A stretch of DNA of 64,000 nt from Rhodoplanes sp. Z2-YC6860 (lineage in GTDB: Bacteria; Pseudomonadota; Alphaproteobacteria; Rhizobiales; Xanthobacteraceae): NCBI RefSeq assembly GCF_001579845.1, contig NZ_CP007440.1, forward strand, positions 3,866,029 to 3,930,028, written 5' to 3'. The notes below the pieces were generated by a model, which ran no database searches, was not told the DNA's origin, and worked only from the letters and a program-made list of their open reading frames with translations. Both the position numbers and the translations under genes were made by a program. Shown in pieces: positions 44,431-53,153 of this stretch (its first letter is position 1; each line of letters starts with the position of its first letter).

Positions 44431-45300
44431 CTACTGGCGCAGGGACGCAGCCGCGTTCCTGCGTTCTGCTGAGGCCACCGTGTTATAGAGAAGCATGGTG
44501 ACGGTCATCGGCCCGACGCCGCCGGGCACGGGCGTGATGAGCGAAGCTTTCTCGGAGACGCCCGCGAAGTCGACGTCGCCGACCAGCTTGCCGTCGGGCA
44601 AGCGATTGATCCCGACATCGATGACCACCGCGCCGGTCTTGATCATCTGAGGCACGATCAGGTTGGGCTTTCCGGCCGCGACCACCAGGATATCCGCCAG
44701 GATCGTGAATTGCGCCAGATCCCGCGTCTTGGCGTGGCAGATGCAAACGGTCGCGTCGTGCTGCATCAGCATCAACGCCATCGGCTTGCCGACGATGTTG
44801 CTCGCTCCGACCACCACGACGTTCTTGCCTTCCAGGGCGACGCCTTCGTGCTCCAGCATCTTGACGACACCGTAGGGTGTGCAGGGCGGGAACACGGTGT
44901 TGCCGACGACCAGGCCGCCGACGTTGTAGAGGTGGAAGCCGTCGACGTCCTTGTCGGCCGAAATGGTGCGCAGGATTTCGGAGATCGCGAACTGCGGCGG
45001 CAGCGGTAGCTGGACGAGGATGCCGTGAACGTCTTCTCTGTCATTGAGCTCTGAGATGAGGTCCAGGACGGCGCGAGGATCAGCATCGGTGGGAAAATCG
45101 TAGCGGAACGAGTGGATGCCGACGTCGGCGCAAGCCTTGATCTTGTTTCTCACATAGACCGCCGAAGCGGGGTTGTTGCCGACGACGATCACAGCCAGTC
45201 CCGGAACCACCCGCTGCGCAGCGAGCGCTTCGACGCGAACCTTCAGGTCTTTGCGGATTTCCGCAGAAACGGCGACGCCGTTGATGATTTTTGCAGTCAT
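44431..45300 (-). CDS. folD: Methylenetetrahydrofolate dehydrogenase/cyclohydrolase
   Basis: A 289-residue bifunctional FolD, interconverting methylene-, methenyl- and formyl-tetrahydrofolate with NADP. Catalytic Tyr and Lys are in VYVRNKIKA, QLPLPPQF binds folate and PVPGGVGPMTVTMLL is the C-terminal signature. The NADP loop reads VVGASNIVGKPM, with Ala where most FolD have Arg (GRS), which could alter cofactor preference. It is monocistronic. The upstream 300 bases hold no recognisable folate or ZTP riboswitch. Confidence 0.95.
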   Translation of the reverse strand: MTAKIINGVAVSAEIRKDLKVRVEALAAQRVVPGLAVIVVGNNPASAVYVRNKIKACADVGIHSFRYDFPTDADPRAVLDLISELNDREDVHGILVQLPLPPQFAISEILRTISADKDVDGFHLYNVGGLVVGNTVFPPCTPYGVVKMLEHEGVALEGKNVVVVGASNIVGKPMALMLMQHDATVCICHAKTRDLAQFTILADILVVAAGKPNLIVPQMIKTGAVVIDVGINRLPDGKLVGDVDFAGVSEKASLITPVPGGVGPMTVTMLLYNTVASAERRNAAASLRQ

Positions 45301-45609
45301 GTTCTTCCAGGTCGCCGTGTCGGGGATAACGGCAGCTCGCTTGATGTCGTCTTCAAGTTCTATTCGTTAGCTGTTGGGCCTCTAAATCGCCAGCGTGGGC
45401 AGAGCCTCAAAAAGAGCGGCGCCGGCGGGGTCGCCGCCGGTCATTGCATCGGGGCAGACCCGCGTTATGAGGCCCGACCGGTTCTGACCGCAATTTTGCC
45501 GCAGGATTAAGGGCTTAGGTGAGACAATTAGCAGTCCAGTGTGGCTTTACGACCCTTTCCCCACCGGGGCGACTTCAATATGGTCCGGCTCGATTGTGGG
45601 ATTCTGGGG
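45301..45609. other. Intergenic region between divergent genes
   Basis: These 309 bases separate folD from the ArnT-like operon. I see no RNA gene or clear terminator. The promoter for each operon must be here. An in-frame ATG at 45580 and an upstream start at 45541 could lengthen the ArnT-like protein. Confidence 0.5.
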
Positions 45610-47331
45610 ATGTCGACCACCGCCACCAGCAAAAATCAGCGAGCCGTTTCGGCGGGCGGCCTGACCGCGATCGTCGATTACGCGGTGTCGTCGCACGCCC
45701 GCGCCGTCGCGGTGCTGATCGTGACTGCGCTGCTGGCCTTTCTGCCGGGCTTTTTCCAGATCCCACCGACCGACCGCGACGAAGCCCGCTTCGCCCAGGC
45801 CAGCAAGCAGATGCTGGAGACCGGCGAATATGTCGACATCCATTTCCAGGATGAGGTTCGCTACAAGAAGCCGGTCGGCATCTACTGGCTGCAAGTGGGC
45901 GTGGTCAAAACCGCCAGTGCGCTCGGGGTCCGCGACGCGCAGACCACCATCTGGCTTTATCGCATTCCGTCCCTGCTCGGCGCCATCGGCGCGGTGCTGA
46001 TGACCTATTGGGCGGCGCTCGCCTTCGTGTCGCGCCGCGCCGCAGTGCTGGCCGGGCTGATGATGGCGACGTCGATTCTGCTCGGCGTCGAGGCGCGGCT
46101 CGCCAAGACCGACGCCGTGCTGCTGCTGACGACGACCGCCGCCATGGGTGCGCTGGCGCGCGCCTATCTGGCCGATCGCAGGGCTGTGCCGTCATCCGGT
46201 TGGGCGCTGCCGGCGATCTTCTGGACCGCACTCGGCATAGGGATGCTGATCAAAGGTCCGCTGATCGTGATGTTTGTTGCCCTGGCGATTCTGGCGGTCG
46301 GGATTGCGGACCGCTCGGTCAAATGGCTTTGGGCGTTGAAGCCCATTCCCGGCGTGATCTGGTTCTGCGTTCTGGTGCTGCCGTGGTTTCTCGCGATCAT
46401 GGGCCGCGCCGGCAATGCGTTTCTCGCCGAGTCGGTCGGCCAGGATCTCCTCAGCAAGATCATCAGCGTGCAGGAGGCCCATGGCGCGCCGCCCGGCTAC
46501 TACCTGCTGCTGTTCTGGCTGACGTTCTGGCCCGGCGCGACGCTGGGACTGATGGCGTTGCCCGGCATCTGGAATGCCAGGCATGAAAAGGGCGCGAAGT
46601 TCTTGCTGGCCTGGATCGTGCCGGCCTGGATCCTGCTCGAACTCGTCATCACCAAGCTGCCGCACTACGTGCTGCCGCTCTATCCGGCCATCGCAATCCT
46701 GATCGCAGGCGTGGTCGACACCCGTGTGCTGGCACGGCAGCCTTGGCTCGTGCGCGGCACCGGCACGTGGTTCTTCATGCCGATGCTGCTCGGTGTGGGC
46801 TTGGTGATCGCCTCGATCGTCTTCAGCCGTCAGCTCGGGTTGCTGGCCTGGCCGTTCTTCGTCGCGTCGATGATTTTCGGGCTGTGGGCGTGGCGGCTCT
46901 ATGCCGCCGACGGTGCCGAATACTCGCTGATGCGTGGCTTCGTTGCCGCGTTGCTGCTCTCGTTCGGCACATATGCGTTTATCCTTCCGTCGCTCTCCAC
47001 TGCGTTTCCGAGCGCGGCGGTCGCACAGATGCTGCGTGAGGCCAACTGCAAGAATCCGGTGCTGGCCGCGGCCGGCTATCACGAGCCGAGTCTGGTGTTC
47101 CTGGTGGGCACCGACACCAAGCTGGTCGACGGTTCCGACGCCGCTGACTTCCTGCGCGCCGGCGGCTGCCGCTTCGCTCTGGTCGAGAAGGGCAATGAGC
47201 GGGCTTTCCTGCGGAGAGCCGAGCAGATCGGGCTCCGCTATTCGGCGCCGCAGCGCTTCGACGGCTACAACTACTCGGCCGGTCGTGCCATTTCGATCGG
47301 CGTCTATCAGGCCGCCGAGAACGCGCCGTGA
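45610..47331 (+). CDS. ArnT-like glycosyltransferase (GT39/GT83)
   Basis: A 573-residue inner-membrane glycosyltransferase with about 12 helices and the acidic motif of polyprenyl-phosphate-sugar-using enzymes (IPPTDRDEARFAQASKQM near residue 55). KKPVGIYWLQ, ARLAKTDAVLLLTTTAAM and KLPHYVLPLYPA match ArnT and Rgt proteins. It would transfer a sugar from a lipid carrier to lipid A or LPS core on the periplasmic face. It leads a four-gene operon. The start is taken at ATG 45610; 45580 and 45541 are possible. In Rhizobium the comparable enzymes add galacturonic acid; the actual sugar is not known here. Confidence 0.88.
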   Translation: MSTTATSKNQRAVSAGGLTAIVDYAVSSHARAVAVLIVTALLAFLPGFFQIPPTDRDEARFAQASKQMLETGEYVDIHFQDEVRYKKPVGIYWLQVGVVKTASALGVRDAQTTIWLYRIPSLLGAIGAVLMTYWAALAFVSRRAAVLAGLMMATSILLGVEARLAKTDAVLLLTTTAAMGALARAYLADRRAVPSSGWALPAIFWTALGIGMLIKGPLIVMFVALAILAVGIADRSVKWLWALKPIPGVIWFCVLVLPWFLAIMGRAGNAFLAESVGQDLLSKIISVQEAHGAPPGYYLLLFWLTFWPGATLGLMALPGIWNARHEKGAKFLLAWIVPAWILLELVITKLPHYVLPLYPAIAILIAGVVDTRVLARQPWLVRGTGTWFFMPMLLGVGLVIASIVFSRQLGLLAWPFFVASMIFGLWAWRLYAADGAEYSLMRGFVAALLLSFGTYAFILPSLSTAFPSAAVAQMLREANCKNPVLAAAGYHEPSLVFLVGTDTKLVDGSDAADFLRAGGCRFALVEKGNERAFLRRAEQIGLRYSAPQRFDGYNYSAGRAISIGVYQAAENAP

Positions 47332-48176
47332 GCGCAGTCGGCGGCCTCAGCGACAGCATGCGCGCAGCGACACCGTGGTTGCGGCAAATTCAAGCCAACG
47401 CGCAGGGGACGCTGGCGACGCTGTTTCGCCCACGGCGCCGGGAGCTCGCTTGGCCGAGCATCGGACAGCTGGCGTTGTTCGTTGCCGGCGGCGCGATCCT
47501 CGTGCTTGCCGTGATGGTGCAGCTCGACGGCTGGTCGCTCGCCAATGTCCGGAGACTGCCGGTGAGCCTCATCGAGGCATTCGACCGCTTCACCGATCTG
47601 GGCTTGGGCGGTGTCTTCCTGTGGCCGCTCGGCCTCGTGCTGATCGGGCTTGCCCTGATCGACACACCGGCCATGCCGCGCTGGACGCGACTCGTGCTGG
47701 CCGCCTGGAGCGTGCGGCTCGGTTTTGTCTTCACGGCGATTGCCTTGCCGGGGCTGTTCGCCGCCATCATCAAGCGGATCATCGGCCGCGCCCGGCCGTT
47801 CGTCGGTGGCGCTGACCCGTACCTCTTCATGCCGTTTCATTGGCGGGCCGATTACGCCAGCCTGCCGTCAGGCCATGCCACGACGGCCTTTGCGGCGCTG
47901 GTGGCGATCGGGGCGGTGTTCCCGCAGGCCCGGGCCCTGATGTGGATCTACGCGGTCTTGATCGCGATCAGCCGGGTGGTGGTCTCGGCGCACCATCCGA
48001 GCGACGTGGTGGCGGGCGCCATCGTGGGCGCCGCCGGCGCCTGGCTGGTGCGGCAGTGGTTTGCGGCTCGGGGCCTGGGTTTTGCGGTCACGGCCCATGG
48101 GGCCATCAGGCCGATGCCCGGGCCCGGCCTGCCGCGGATCATCAAAGCGCTTGCCCGCCGCCTGCACGCTGCCTAG
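47328..48176 (+). CDS. PAP2-family membrane phosphatase
   Basis: A 282-residue membrane protein with the three phosphatase motifs: KRIIGRARP, PSGHATTAF and SRVVVSAHHPSDV. About six helices surround an active site facing the periplasm. Its GTG start overlaps the ArnT-like stop by four bases, so it is translationally coupled. It could dephosphorylate undecaprenyl diphosphate or remove a lipid A phosphate so that a sugar can be attached (LpxE/LpxF-like). Which of these cannot be decided from sequence alone. Confidence 0.9.
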   Translation: MSAVGGLSDSMRAATPWLRQIQANAQGTLATLFRPRRRELAWPSIGQLALFVAGGAILVLAVMVQLDGWSLANVRRLPVSLIEAFDRFTDLGLGGVFLWPLGLVLIGLALIDTPAMPRWTRLVLAAWSVRLGFVFTAIALPGLFAAIIKRIIGRARPFVGGADPYLFMPFHWRADYASLPSGHATTAFAALVAIGAVFPQARALMWIYAVLIAISRVVVSAHHPSDVVAGAIVGAAGAWLVRQWFAARGLGFAVTAHGAIRPMPGPGLPRIIKALARRLHAA

Positions 48177-48187
48177 AAGCACGCGGA

Positions 48188-48940
48188 ATGAGCCAATTTG
48201 TCTCACCTATCGCTGCGCCCACGCCCGCCATTTCCGTCGTCGTCCCGGTCCGGAACGAGGCGGGGAATGTGGCGCCTTTGGTGGCCGAGATCGCCGCGGC
48301 GCTCGCCGGCCGGAGCTTCGAGGTCATCTACGTCAATGACGGTTCGACCGACTCGACCGGCGACGAGTTGAAGAAGCTGCAGGCGCAATATCCCTGGCTG
48401 CGCCAGATCCGACACGCGCAATCCTGCGGTCAGTCGGCGGCGGTGCGCTCGGGCACGCTCGCGGCGCGCGGCGCCACTATCGTGACGCTCGACGGCGACG
48501 GCCAGAACGATCCGACATTTCTGCCGAAGCTCGTTGACGCCCTCACGCAAGGCGCGCCGAGAGTGGGCCTGATCGCCGGTCAGCGCGTCGGCCGCAAGGA
48601 CACCGGCTTCAAGCGTTTCCAGTCTCGGGTCGCCAACGCGGTCCGCGGCGCGATCTTGCGCGACGGCACCCGCGACACAGGCTGCGGGCTCAAGGCCTTT
48701 CCGCGCGATATCGGTCTGGCCTTGCCTTACTTCGATGGTCTCCACCGCTTCCTGCCGGCGCTGATGCGACGCGAGGGCAAGGAGGTCGGCTATGTCGACG
48801 TGATCGACCGGCCGCGCCATTCCGGCGTCTCGAATTACGGTTTCTTCGATCGCCTGTGGGTCGGCATTCTCGATCTCGCCGGCGTGTGGTGGCTGATCCG
48901 CCGCAAGAAGCGCGTGCCCGAGTCCACGGAGATTTCTTGA
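48188..48940 (+). CDS. Polyprenyl-phosphate glycosyltransferase (RgtE/ArnC/DPM-like)
   Basis: A 250-residue GT2 transferase. ISVVVPVRNEAGNVAPLVAE starts the GT-A fold, VIYVNDGSTDSTGDEL holds the DGSTD motif, and TLDGDGQNDP supplies the DXD metal site. It has no multi-helix C-terminal membrane domain, only a short hydrophobic end (LWVGILDLAGVWWLI). It should load a sugar from a nucleotide donor onto polyprenyl phosphate at the cytoplasmic face, making the donor for the ArnT-like enzyme. Its stop shares a base with the next ATG. Confidence 0.9.
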   Translation: MSQFVSPIAAPTPAISVVVPVRNEAGNVAPLVAEIAAALAGRSFEVIYVNDGSTDSTGDELKKLQAQYPWLRQIRHAQSCGQSAAVRSGTLAARGATIVTLDGDGQNDPTFLPKLVDALTQGAPRVGLIAGQRVGRKDTGFKRFQSRVANAVRGAILRDGTRDTGCGLKAFPRDIGLALPYFDGLHRFLPALMRREGKEVGYVDVIDRPRHSGVSNYGFFDRLWVGILDLAGVWWLIRRKKRVPESTEIS

Positions 48941-49284
48941 TGCTTATTTCGATCGGACAAGAAATCAGCGCCATCTTCTACGACGCGTTCGTCGCCAAGT
49001 TCGACTTCTGGCTGGTGTTCGGCATCGTCGCGCAGCTGTTCTTCGGCGCGCGCTTCATCGTGCAATGGATCGTCAGCGAGCGCGCCGGCAAGAGCGTGAT
49101 CCCATTCGCGTTCTGGTTCTTCTCGATGGGCGGTGGCCTGATGACGCTGGTCTACGGCATCGTGAAGCGCGAGCCGGTGATCATCGTGGGGCAGGGCCTG
49201 TCGACGATCATCTACGTCCGCAACATCATGCTGATCTTCAAGGAGCGCAAGGCGGCGCAGGCCTCCGACGCCGCTCGAACCTAG
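48940..49284 (+). CDS. Lipid A biosynthesis N-terminal-domain protein (LABN/RgtF-like)
   Basis: A 114-residue membrane protein with three helices (FWLVFGIVAQLFFGARFIVQ, VIPFAFWFFSMGGGLMTLVY and IIVGQGLSTIIYVRNIMLIF). The QWIVSERAGKSVIPFAFWFF segment is the LABN signature. It overlaps the glycosyltransferase stop by one base. In Rhizobium the RgtF protein next to RgtE has this domain and supports dodecaprenyl-phosphate-GalA formation. A scaffold or lipid-flipping role is inferred, not shown. Confidence 0.88.
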   Translation: MLISIGQEISAIFYDAFVAKFDFWLVFGIVAQLFFGARFIVQWIVSERAGKSVIPFAFWFFSMGGGLMTLVYGIVKREPVIIVGQGLSTIIYVRNIMLIFKERKAAQASDAART

Positions 49285-50726
49285 CCGCCAAGCAGCGCCG
49301 GTGGGCGCTTCGCCACCCATTGCGTCGCCTGATCGTAGGCGTAAGCGAGCTGCAGGCAGGCGAAGTCGCGGTGGTTTGGCGAAACGATCTGCATGCCCAT
49401 CGGCAGGCCCGCGCAGTTGAATCCGACGGGAACGCCGATCGCGGGGCAGCTCGACATGGTCACGGGGATCATCACCTCCATCCAGCGGTGATAGGTGTCC
49501 ATGGTGCGGCCGCCGACCTGTTTCGGCCAGTCCGTGTTGGCGTCGAACGGGAACACTGACGCCGACGGCATGATCCAGTGGTCGTAACGGTCAAAGAACG
49601 TGCGCAGCGCATGATACCAGGCCGTGCGCACCACATCGGCGTCGTAGATGTCGTAGGCTTTGAGTTTCTCGCCGTTCTCGACCTCGAACTGCGCCTCGGG
49701 CTTCATCAGCGCGCGCTTGGCGGGATCCTTGTAGAGCGCCTTCAGCGCCGAGCCGGACTGCCAGGCGCGGAGAATCTTCCAGTTCTCCCACACCGGCTCG
49801 ATCGGATAATCGGGCACGGCCTCCTCGACGATGCAGCCGAGTTGCTCCAGCACCTTGAGGGCGGCCTTGCAGAGCTCGGCGACGCCCGGATCGTAGGGAA
49901 TGTGCCCGCCGAAATCGCCGGCCCAGGCGATGCGCACGCCCTTGAGGTCGTGCTTCAGCGATTCCGTATACCGAACCGGGTCCTGCCGGTTCGACAGCGG
50001 TGCGCGCGGGTCGTAGCCCGCCTGAGTCCACAGCAGCATCGCCAGATCGGACACGTTGCGCGCCATCGGGCCGGGCGTGCCCATCACGGCGTAGAAGCCG
50101 TCGAGTTGCTGCGCCGGGACGCGGCCGAACGAAGGGCGCAGGCCAAACAGATTGTTGTAGGCCGCAGGGTTGCGCAGCGAGCCGCCATGGTCGGTGCCGT
50201 CGGCGACCGGGAGCATGTGCAACGCCGTGGCGACCGCGCCGCCGCCGGTCGAGCCGCCGGCGGTCTTGCTCTGGTCGTAGGCGTTGAGTGTCCGCCCGAA
50301 CACGTCGTTGTAGGTGTTGGAGCCGAGCCCGAATTCCGGCGTGTTGGTCTTGCCGATGATGATCGAGCCCGCGCGCTTGACGCGCTCGACGATGATCGCG
50401 TCGGTCGTCGGAACGAAATCCTTGAAGATGCGGGAGCCTTGGGTGGTGGTGATGCCCTTGGTCGCGGTCAGGTCCTTGATCGCCTGCGGAAAGCCGTGCA
50501 TCCAGCCGCGGCCTTCGCCACGCGCAAGCTGCTCGTCACGCTCTTTCGCCCGTTGCAGCAAGGCGCCGCGATCCTGCAGCGAGACGATGGCGTTGACCTT
50601 GGGATTGATGATGTCGATGTGATCGAGATAGGCGGTCATCACCTCGACACAGGACACTTGCTTGGCGTGGATGGCGCGCGACAGCACGAGCGCATCCATC
50701 ATGACGATGTCGGACGGCGTTCCCAT
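49281..50726 (-). CDS. Amidase signature-family hydrolase
   Basis: A 481-residue amidase. The catalytic triad is visible: Lys in QAIKDLTATKG, the cis-Ser in GGSTGGGAVA and the nucleophile Ser in GTDHGGSLRNPA. It should hydrolyse an amide to acid and ammonia in the cytoplasm. The ATG at 50726 is 3 bases from the metC stop on the same strand, so it is co-transcribed with metC. Its 3' end overlaps that of the LABN gene by four bases. The substrate is unknown. GatA is excluded by context. Confidence 0.9.
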   Translation of the reverse strand: MGTPSDIVMMDALVLSRAIHAKQVSCVEVMTAYLDHIDIINPKVNAIVSLQDRGALLQRAKERDEQLARGEGRGWMHGFPQAIKDLTATKGITTTQGSRIFKDFVPTTDAIIVERVKRAGSIIIGKTNTPEFGLGSNTYNDVFGRTLNAYDQSKTAGGSTGGGAVATALHMLPVADGTDHGGSLRNPAAYNNLFGLRPSFGRVPAQQLDGFYAVMGTPGPMARNVSDLAMLLWTQAGYDPRAPLSNRQDPVRYTESLKHDLKGVRIAWAGDFGGHIPYDPGVAELCKAALKVLEQLGCIVEEAVPDYPIEPVWENWKILRAWQSGSALKALYKDPAKRALMKPEAQFEVENGEKLKAYDIYDADVVRTAWYHALRTFFDRYDHWIMPSASVFPFDANTDWPKQVGGRTMDTYHRWMEVMIPVTMSSCPAIGVPVGFNCAGLPMGMQIVSPNHRDFACLQLAYAYDQATQWVAKRPPALLGG

Positions 50727-50729
50727 CGG

Positions 50730-51929
50730 TCAGCGCACCGCAGCCATGGCGGCAAAGCCGCGCTCGAGATCGGCGATCAGATCGCCCGTGTCTTCCAGGC
50801 CGATGTGGAAGCGGATCGACGGGCCGCCGGGCTGAAATTTGGTCGCGGTCCGGTAGTCGTCCACATCGAACGGAATGGCGAGGCTTTCGAAGCCACCCCA
50901 GGACGCGCCGATGCCATAGAGCGACAGCCCGTTGAGGAATGCCATCACGGCTTTTTCGGGGATGGGCTTCAACACGATCGTGAACAATCCACAGGCGCCG
51001 GTGTAGTCGCGTTTCCAGATGGCATGGCCTGGATGGCTCGGCAGAGCAGGGTGCAGCACCTTCAGCACCTCGGGCCGCTGCTCGAACCATTTGGCGACCG
51101 TCAGGCCGGATTGATGGTGGCGCGCCAATCGCACCGCGAGTGTGCGCAATCCCCGCAAGCCCAGATTCATATCGTCCGGGCCAACGCAGAGCCCCATGCC
51201 GTAGGCGGTGTCTTTCAACCGCTGCACGGTCTTTTGGTTGGCCGACACAGTGCCGAGCATCAGGTCGGAATGACCGCCGATGTATTTGGTGCCGGACTGG
51301 ATCGAGAGATCGACGCCCTTTTCCAGCGCCCGGCAGTAGAGCGGGCTTGCCCAGGTGTTGTCGGCAAGCACCACTGCGCCGCGCGCATGGGCGACTTCGG
51401 CAATCGCGGGAATGTCCTGCATCTCGAAGGTGAGCGAACCGGGCGCCTCGCAGAATACCGCCGCGGTGTTCGGCCGCATCAGCCTGGCGATATCCTTGCC
51501 GATCAGCGGATCGTAGTAGGTCGTGCTCACGCCGAACCGCGTCAATGTGCTGTCACAGAACTTCCGGGTCGGACCATAGGCGCTGTCGCTGACCAGAAGG
51601 TGATCACCGGACTTGAGCGCAGAGAGCAGTGCGGTCGAGATCGCGGCAAGCCCGGAGGGCAGGAGCGCAACGCCGGCGCAGGCCGGTCCTTCGATCTCCT
51701 GGATGGCGGTTTCCAGCGCTTCCGAAGTGGGCGTGCCACGCCGCCCATAGGAATACCGCCCGCGTCCGCGGAGGTAGTCCTCCGCCGTTTGATAGAGCAG
51801 TGTCGAGGCATGATAGACAGGCGTGTTGACGTAGCCGTGATGCGCGTGCGGGTTGCGGCCACCGACCGTCACCAGTGTTTCGAGTTTGAGATCGGCTTGC
51901 GCCAGCTTCCCGCTCTCAGGCCTGTTCAT
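50730..51929 (-). CDS. metC: Cystathionine beta-lyase
   Basis: A 399-residue PLP enzyme of the Cys/Met metabolism family, cleaving cystathionine to homocysteine, pyruvate and ammonia. Landmarks are TPVYHASTLLY, RYSYGRRGTPTSEALE, LPSGLAAISTAL, LADNTWASPL, the PLP Lys in SGTKYIGGHSD and the C-terminal PSIRFHIGLED. The ATG at 51929 follows GAAGG; a GTG at 51968 would add 13 residues. It diverges from aapJ, an arrangement also found around the aap operon in Rhizobiales. Confidence 0.93.
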   Translation of the reverse strand: MNRPESGKLAQADLKLETLVTVGGRNPHAHHGYVNTPVYHASTLLYQTAEDYLRGRGRYSYGRRGTPTSEALETAIQEIEGPACAGVALLPSGLAAISTALLSALKSGDHLLVSDSAYGPTRKFCDSTLTRFGVSTTYYDPLIGKDIARLMRPNTAAVFCEAPGSLTFEMQDIPAIAEVAHARGAVVLADNTWASPLYCRALEKGVDLSIQSGTKYIGGHSDLMLGTVSANQKTVQRLKDTAYGMGLCVGPDDMNLGLRGLRTLAVRLARHHQSGLTVAKWFEQRPEVLKVLHPALPSHPGHAIWKRDYTGACGLFTIVLKPIPEKAVMAFLNGLSLYGIGASWGGFESLAIPFDVDDYRTATKFQPGGPSIRFHIGLEDTGDLIADLERGFAAMAAVR

Positions 51930-52103
51930 CGCTGTGAAACCTTCGTCATTCCCGACATTTACGGCCACCCGTCAGAAGATCGCAACCCCTTGACCTTGCT
52001 GCCCTGCCGTTCTGTGATGCAGCATCGAGGGGATTAGGGCGGAATCTGGCGCGGCCGCGAGGGATGCGTGGCCCGCCGCTCTGCATTGTGGGAGCTTGCG
52101 ATC

Positions 52104-53120
52104 ATGAAACGCCTGGTTTTCGCCCTTGCGCTGGCAGCCGCTCTTGGCGCTGCGGCCCAGCCGGCCTCGGCCCAGACGCTCAACACCGTGAAATCGCGAG
52201 GTACGCTGAATTGCGGTTCCAACGGCACGCTCGCGGGCTTCGGCCTGCCAGATTCGCAAGGCCGGTGGACCGGCCTCGACGTCGATCTGTGCAGAGCCAT
52301 TGCGGCCGCAATTTTCAACGATCCGAGCAAGGTCAAGTTTGCACCGTTGACCGCGAAGGATCGCTTCACCGCGCTGCAGTCGGGCGAGGTCGATCTTCTG
52401 GCCCGCAACACCACCTGGTCGATGTCGCGTGACACCTCGCTCGGGCTCAATTTCACCGGCGTCAACTACTACGACGGTCAGGGCTTCATCGTGCGCAAAG
52501 CTCTGAAGGTGAACTCGGCGCTGGAGTTGAACGACGCCGCGGTCTGCGTGCAGCAAGGCACCACCACCGAGCTCAATCTCGCGGACTACTTCCGCGCCAA
52601 CAAGATGAAGCTCAAGACCGTGACGTTCGCGACCGCGGACGAGGCGCTCAAATCGTATGACGCGAGCCGTTGCGATGCCTACACCACCGACGCTTCGGGG
52701 CTCGCCGGCGAGCGCCTTCGGCTTGCCAATCCCGGAGATCATGTGGTGCTGCCGGAAATCATCTCGAAGGAGCCGCTCGGACCGGCGGTCCGCCACGGCG
52801 ATGACCAGTGGTTCGATATCGTGAAGTGGACGCACTTCGCCATGGTCAATGCCGAGGAGCTCGGCGTCACCAAGGCCAATGTCGACGACATGGTGAAATC
52901 CGAAAACCCGGACATCAAGCGTCTGCTCGGCACCGAAGGCAAGTTCGGCGAGGCGCTCGGGCTCACCAACGACTGGGCGGTGCGTATCATCAAGCAGGTC
53001 GGCAATTACGGCGAGGTGTTCGAGAAGAATGTGGGGCAGGGCTCGCCGCTCAAGATCGCCCGCGGTCTGAATGCGTTGTGGAACAAGGGCGGATTGCAAT
53101 ACGCGCCGCCGGTGCGATGA
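52104..53120 (+). CDS. aapJ: General L-amino acid ABC transporter binding protein
   Basis: A 338-residue periplasmic amino-acid receptor. The signal peptide is LALAAALGAAAQPASAQ. TLNTVKSRGTLNCGSNGTLA, GRWTGLDVDLCRAIAAAIF and TTWSMSRDTSLGLNFTGVNY match AapJ, which feeds a broad-specificity transporter. I choose the ATG at 52104; the frame opens 12 codons earlier. It is first in aapJQMP and diverges from metC. Confidence 0.95.
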   Translation: MKRLVFALALAAALGAAAQPASAQTLNTVKSRGTLNCGSNGTLAGFGLPDSQGRWTGLDVDLCRAIAAAIFNDPSKVKFAPLTAKDRFTALQSGEVDLLARNTTWSMSRDTSLGLNFTGVNYYDGQGFIVRKALKVNSALELNDAAVCVQQGTTTELNLADYFRANKMKLKTVTFATADEALKSYDASRCDAYTTDASGLAGERLRLANPGDHVVLPEIISKEPLGPAVRHGDDQWFDIVKWTHFAMVNAEELGVTKANVDDMVKSENPDIKRLLGTEGKFGEALGLTNDWAVRIIKQVGNYGEVFEKNVGQGSPLKIARGLNALWNKGGLQYAPPVR

Positions 53121-53153
53121 GGCTGCGGCTTCCGCAATGAGAGACGGAAGCCG

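Noticed and set aside
45301-45380. Folate or ZTP riboswitch before folD
   Set aside because: No conserved core motifs or matching stems were found.
49578-52037. 819-codon plus-strand open frame opposite the amidase and metC
   Set aside because: It is fully antisense to two genes with intact catalytic motifs and has the His/Arg/Asp-rich composition of GC-rich shadow frames.
51930-52103. SAM-II riboswitch before metC
   Set aside because: The metC/aapJ gap lacks the SAM-II conserved pseudoknot sequences.
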